DNA of 64,000 bases. It comes from Enterobacter chengduensis. Its GTDB lineage: Bacteria > Pseudomonadota > Gammaproteobacteria > Enterobacterales > Enterobacteriaceae. The stretch covers positions 4,774,001-4,838,000 of the forward strand of contig NZ_CP043318.1 of the NCBI RefSeq assembly GCF_001984825.2, given 5' to 3'. Shown one piece after another: positions 62,808 through 64,000 of the stretch (position 1 is the stretch's first letter; each line of letters begins with the position of its first letter). Below the pieces are notes generated by a model. It did no database searches and was not told the DNA's origin. It was given only the letters and a program-made list of their open reading frames with translations. Position numbers and translations under genes: made by a program.

Positions 62808-64000
62808 CAGGCCAGCTTCAGGTCTCGCGTCATGTTCTCGATACCGTTCTCGTGAATCACGACGTTATCTTCGATGCGAATACCGCCAAACGGCTTCAGC
62901 GCCTCAATTTTTTCCCAGTTGAAGTGCTTACTGAACTGGCCTTCACGCCACGGCGCCAGCAGGGATTCGATGAAGTAGATCCCCGGTTCAATCGTCAGCA
63001 CCATGCGCGGCTCCAGAATACGGGTGCAGCGCAGGTAAGGATATTTAGACGGTGCCGCCAGGTGCGTGCCGGTATCATCCTGCATAAAGCCCGCGACGTC
63101 GTGAACCTGCAGGCCCAGCGGGTGACCAATGCCGTGCGGCATGAATGGCCCGGTCAGATCGTTCTCGACCATCGCCTCTTCGCTCATGTCTTTCACAATC
63201 TGATGCTTACGCAGCAGTTTTGCGATGCGCTGATGGAACTGGATGTGGTAATCCACATAGCTGGTTCCCGCCTTCATGGTGCCAATCAGCGCCAGCTGTT
63301 CATCGTTCACGTCTTTGATCAGCTGTGCGAAATCGGTATCCGCGTTAGCTGCCCAGGTACGGGTCAGGTCGGCCGCGTAGCCGTTGTACTCTGCCCCTGC
63401 GTCCAGCAGGAAGCTGCGCATTTCCGACGGAACCTGGTGATCCAGTTTGGTGTAGTGAAGCACAGACGCGTGCTCGTTCAGCGCGACAATGTTGCTGTAC
63501 GGCACGTCGGTATCACGGTGACCTGTCGCGGTCAGATAGGCCTGATTGATGTCGAACTCGCTCATCCCCGACTGGAACGCTTCGTGCGCGGCACGGTGAC
63601 CATTCACCGCCGTTTTTTGCGCTTCACGCATGCAGTAAAGTTCATAGTCGGTTTTATATGCGCGGTAATAGTGGAGGTAATCCAGCACCCCTTTCGGGTT
63701 CAGTTTGTCTGCTGCAATATCCAGGCCTAATGCACGTTCCGGCACAGGGCCAATATAGGCAATGTTGCCACGCGCGGCAGGCAGCTGGCCGCCAATACCG
63801 TCCGCTTTTGGCAGCGCAATCACCTCAATCTCTTCCGTCCAGAAAGAGGTCGGAAGCGGCTCAACGTTGTGCCAGTAATCAACCGGCAGGTAGAACCACA
63901 GTTTCGGCTTGTTCACGCCATCCACCAGCAGCCAGCAGTTAGGAACCTGCGTCACCGGCACCCAGGCCTTAAACTGCGGGTTCACCTTAAACGGATAAGC
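62807..64000 (-). CDS. pepQ: Xaa-Pro dipeptidase PepQ (partial, N-terminus outside window)
   Basis: The frame is open to base 64000, where it reads [13 protein letters not shown]. About 45 N-terminal residues of the roughly 443-aa protein are missing; the GTG that could serve as a start at 63985 is internal. The M24 metallopeptidase ligands are visible: Asp in [19 protein letters not shown], His in [13 protein letters not shown], Glu in LTIEPGIYF and Glu in [10 protein letters not shown]. It cleaves X-Pro dipeptides in the cytoplasm. Confidence 0.95.
   Translation of the reverse strand, partial: AYPFKVNPQFKAWVPVTQVPNCWLLVDGVNKPKLWFYLPVDYWHNVEPLPTSFWTEEIEVIALPKADGIGGQLPAARGNIAYIGPVPERALGLDIAADKLNPKGVLDYLHYYRAYKTDYELYCMREAQKTAVNGHRAAHEAFQSGMSEFDINQAYLTATGHRDTDVPYSNIVALNEHASVLHYTKLDHQVPSEMRSFLLDAGAEYNGYAADLTRTWAANADTDFAQLIKDVNDEQLALIGTMKAGTSYVDYHIQFHQRIAKLLRKHQIVKDMSEEAMVENDLTGPFMPHGIGHPLGLQVHDVAGFMQDDTGTHLAAPSKYPYLRCTRILEPRMVLTIEPGIYFIESLLAPWREGQFSKHFNWEKIEALKPFGGIRIEDNVVIHENGIENMTRDLKLA

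Overview
This is enterobacterial chromosome. Protein identities, gene order, a 1542-nt 16S gene and a dispersed REP-like GC-rich palindrome point to Enterobacter or a close relative (for example Lelliottia or Leclercia); the species cannot be fixed from the sequence alone. All genus-level and gene-name calls come from recognition of protein sequences, not from a database search.

Region 1 (1-6081) is the right-hand end of a Tn7-like transposon, visibly more AT-rich than the rest. It reads leftward as tnsA, tnsB, tnsC and a tnsD/tniQ-family gene that runs off the window. tnsB is split into two frames at an A7 run. The transposon end sits in the last codons of yhiN and supplies that gene's final codons and stop.

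Region 2 (6066-18636) is conserved backbone: yhiN, pitA, uspB, uspA, rsmJ, prlC, rlmJ, gor, a secreted GH5 cellulase and treF. Relative to E. coli K-12, dtpB is missing between uspA and rsmJ, and the ars/acid-fitness region between gor and treF is replaced by the cellulase gene.

Region 3 (18650-33740) holds a small accessory block between treF and yhjB (a HEPN-like membrane protein, a GNAT acetyltransferase, a lysozyme-like protein lacking catalytic residues). It continues with yhjB, an SDR oxidoreductase divergent from the LysR gene yhjC, then yhjD, yhjE, yhjG, pdeH (with a clear sigma-28 promoter), kdgK (with a clear KdgR operator), yhjJ and dctA.

Region 4 (33900-50195) is the cellulose locus: hmsP (EAL phosphodiesterase) and bcsC-bcsZ-bcsB-bcsA-bcsQ-bcsR on the minus strand, with bcsE-bcsF-bcsG divergent. 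Together these make and export phosphoethanolamine-type cellulose under cyclic-di-GMP control: BcsA carries a PilZ domain, BcsE two RxxD motifs, and PdeH and HmsP are EAL phosphodiesterases.

Region 5 (50196-52534) is an IS481-family element inserted with a 5-bp duplication inside a REP-like palindrome, followed by a second secreted GH8 glucanase gene.

Region 6 (52548-64000) is birA, murB, a complete rRNA operon (16S, tRNA-Ile, tRNA-Ala, 23S, 5S, all minus strand) with P1/P2 promoters, then hemG, trkH, yigZ and a partial pepQ. The upstream flank (pepQ-yigZ-trkH-hemG) is that of E. coli rrnA and the downstream flank (murB-birA) is that of rrnB. The operon therefore looks like the product of recombination between rrn copies, and bcsG lying close to birA is a further order change from E. 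coli.
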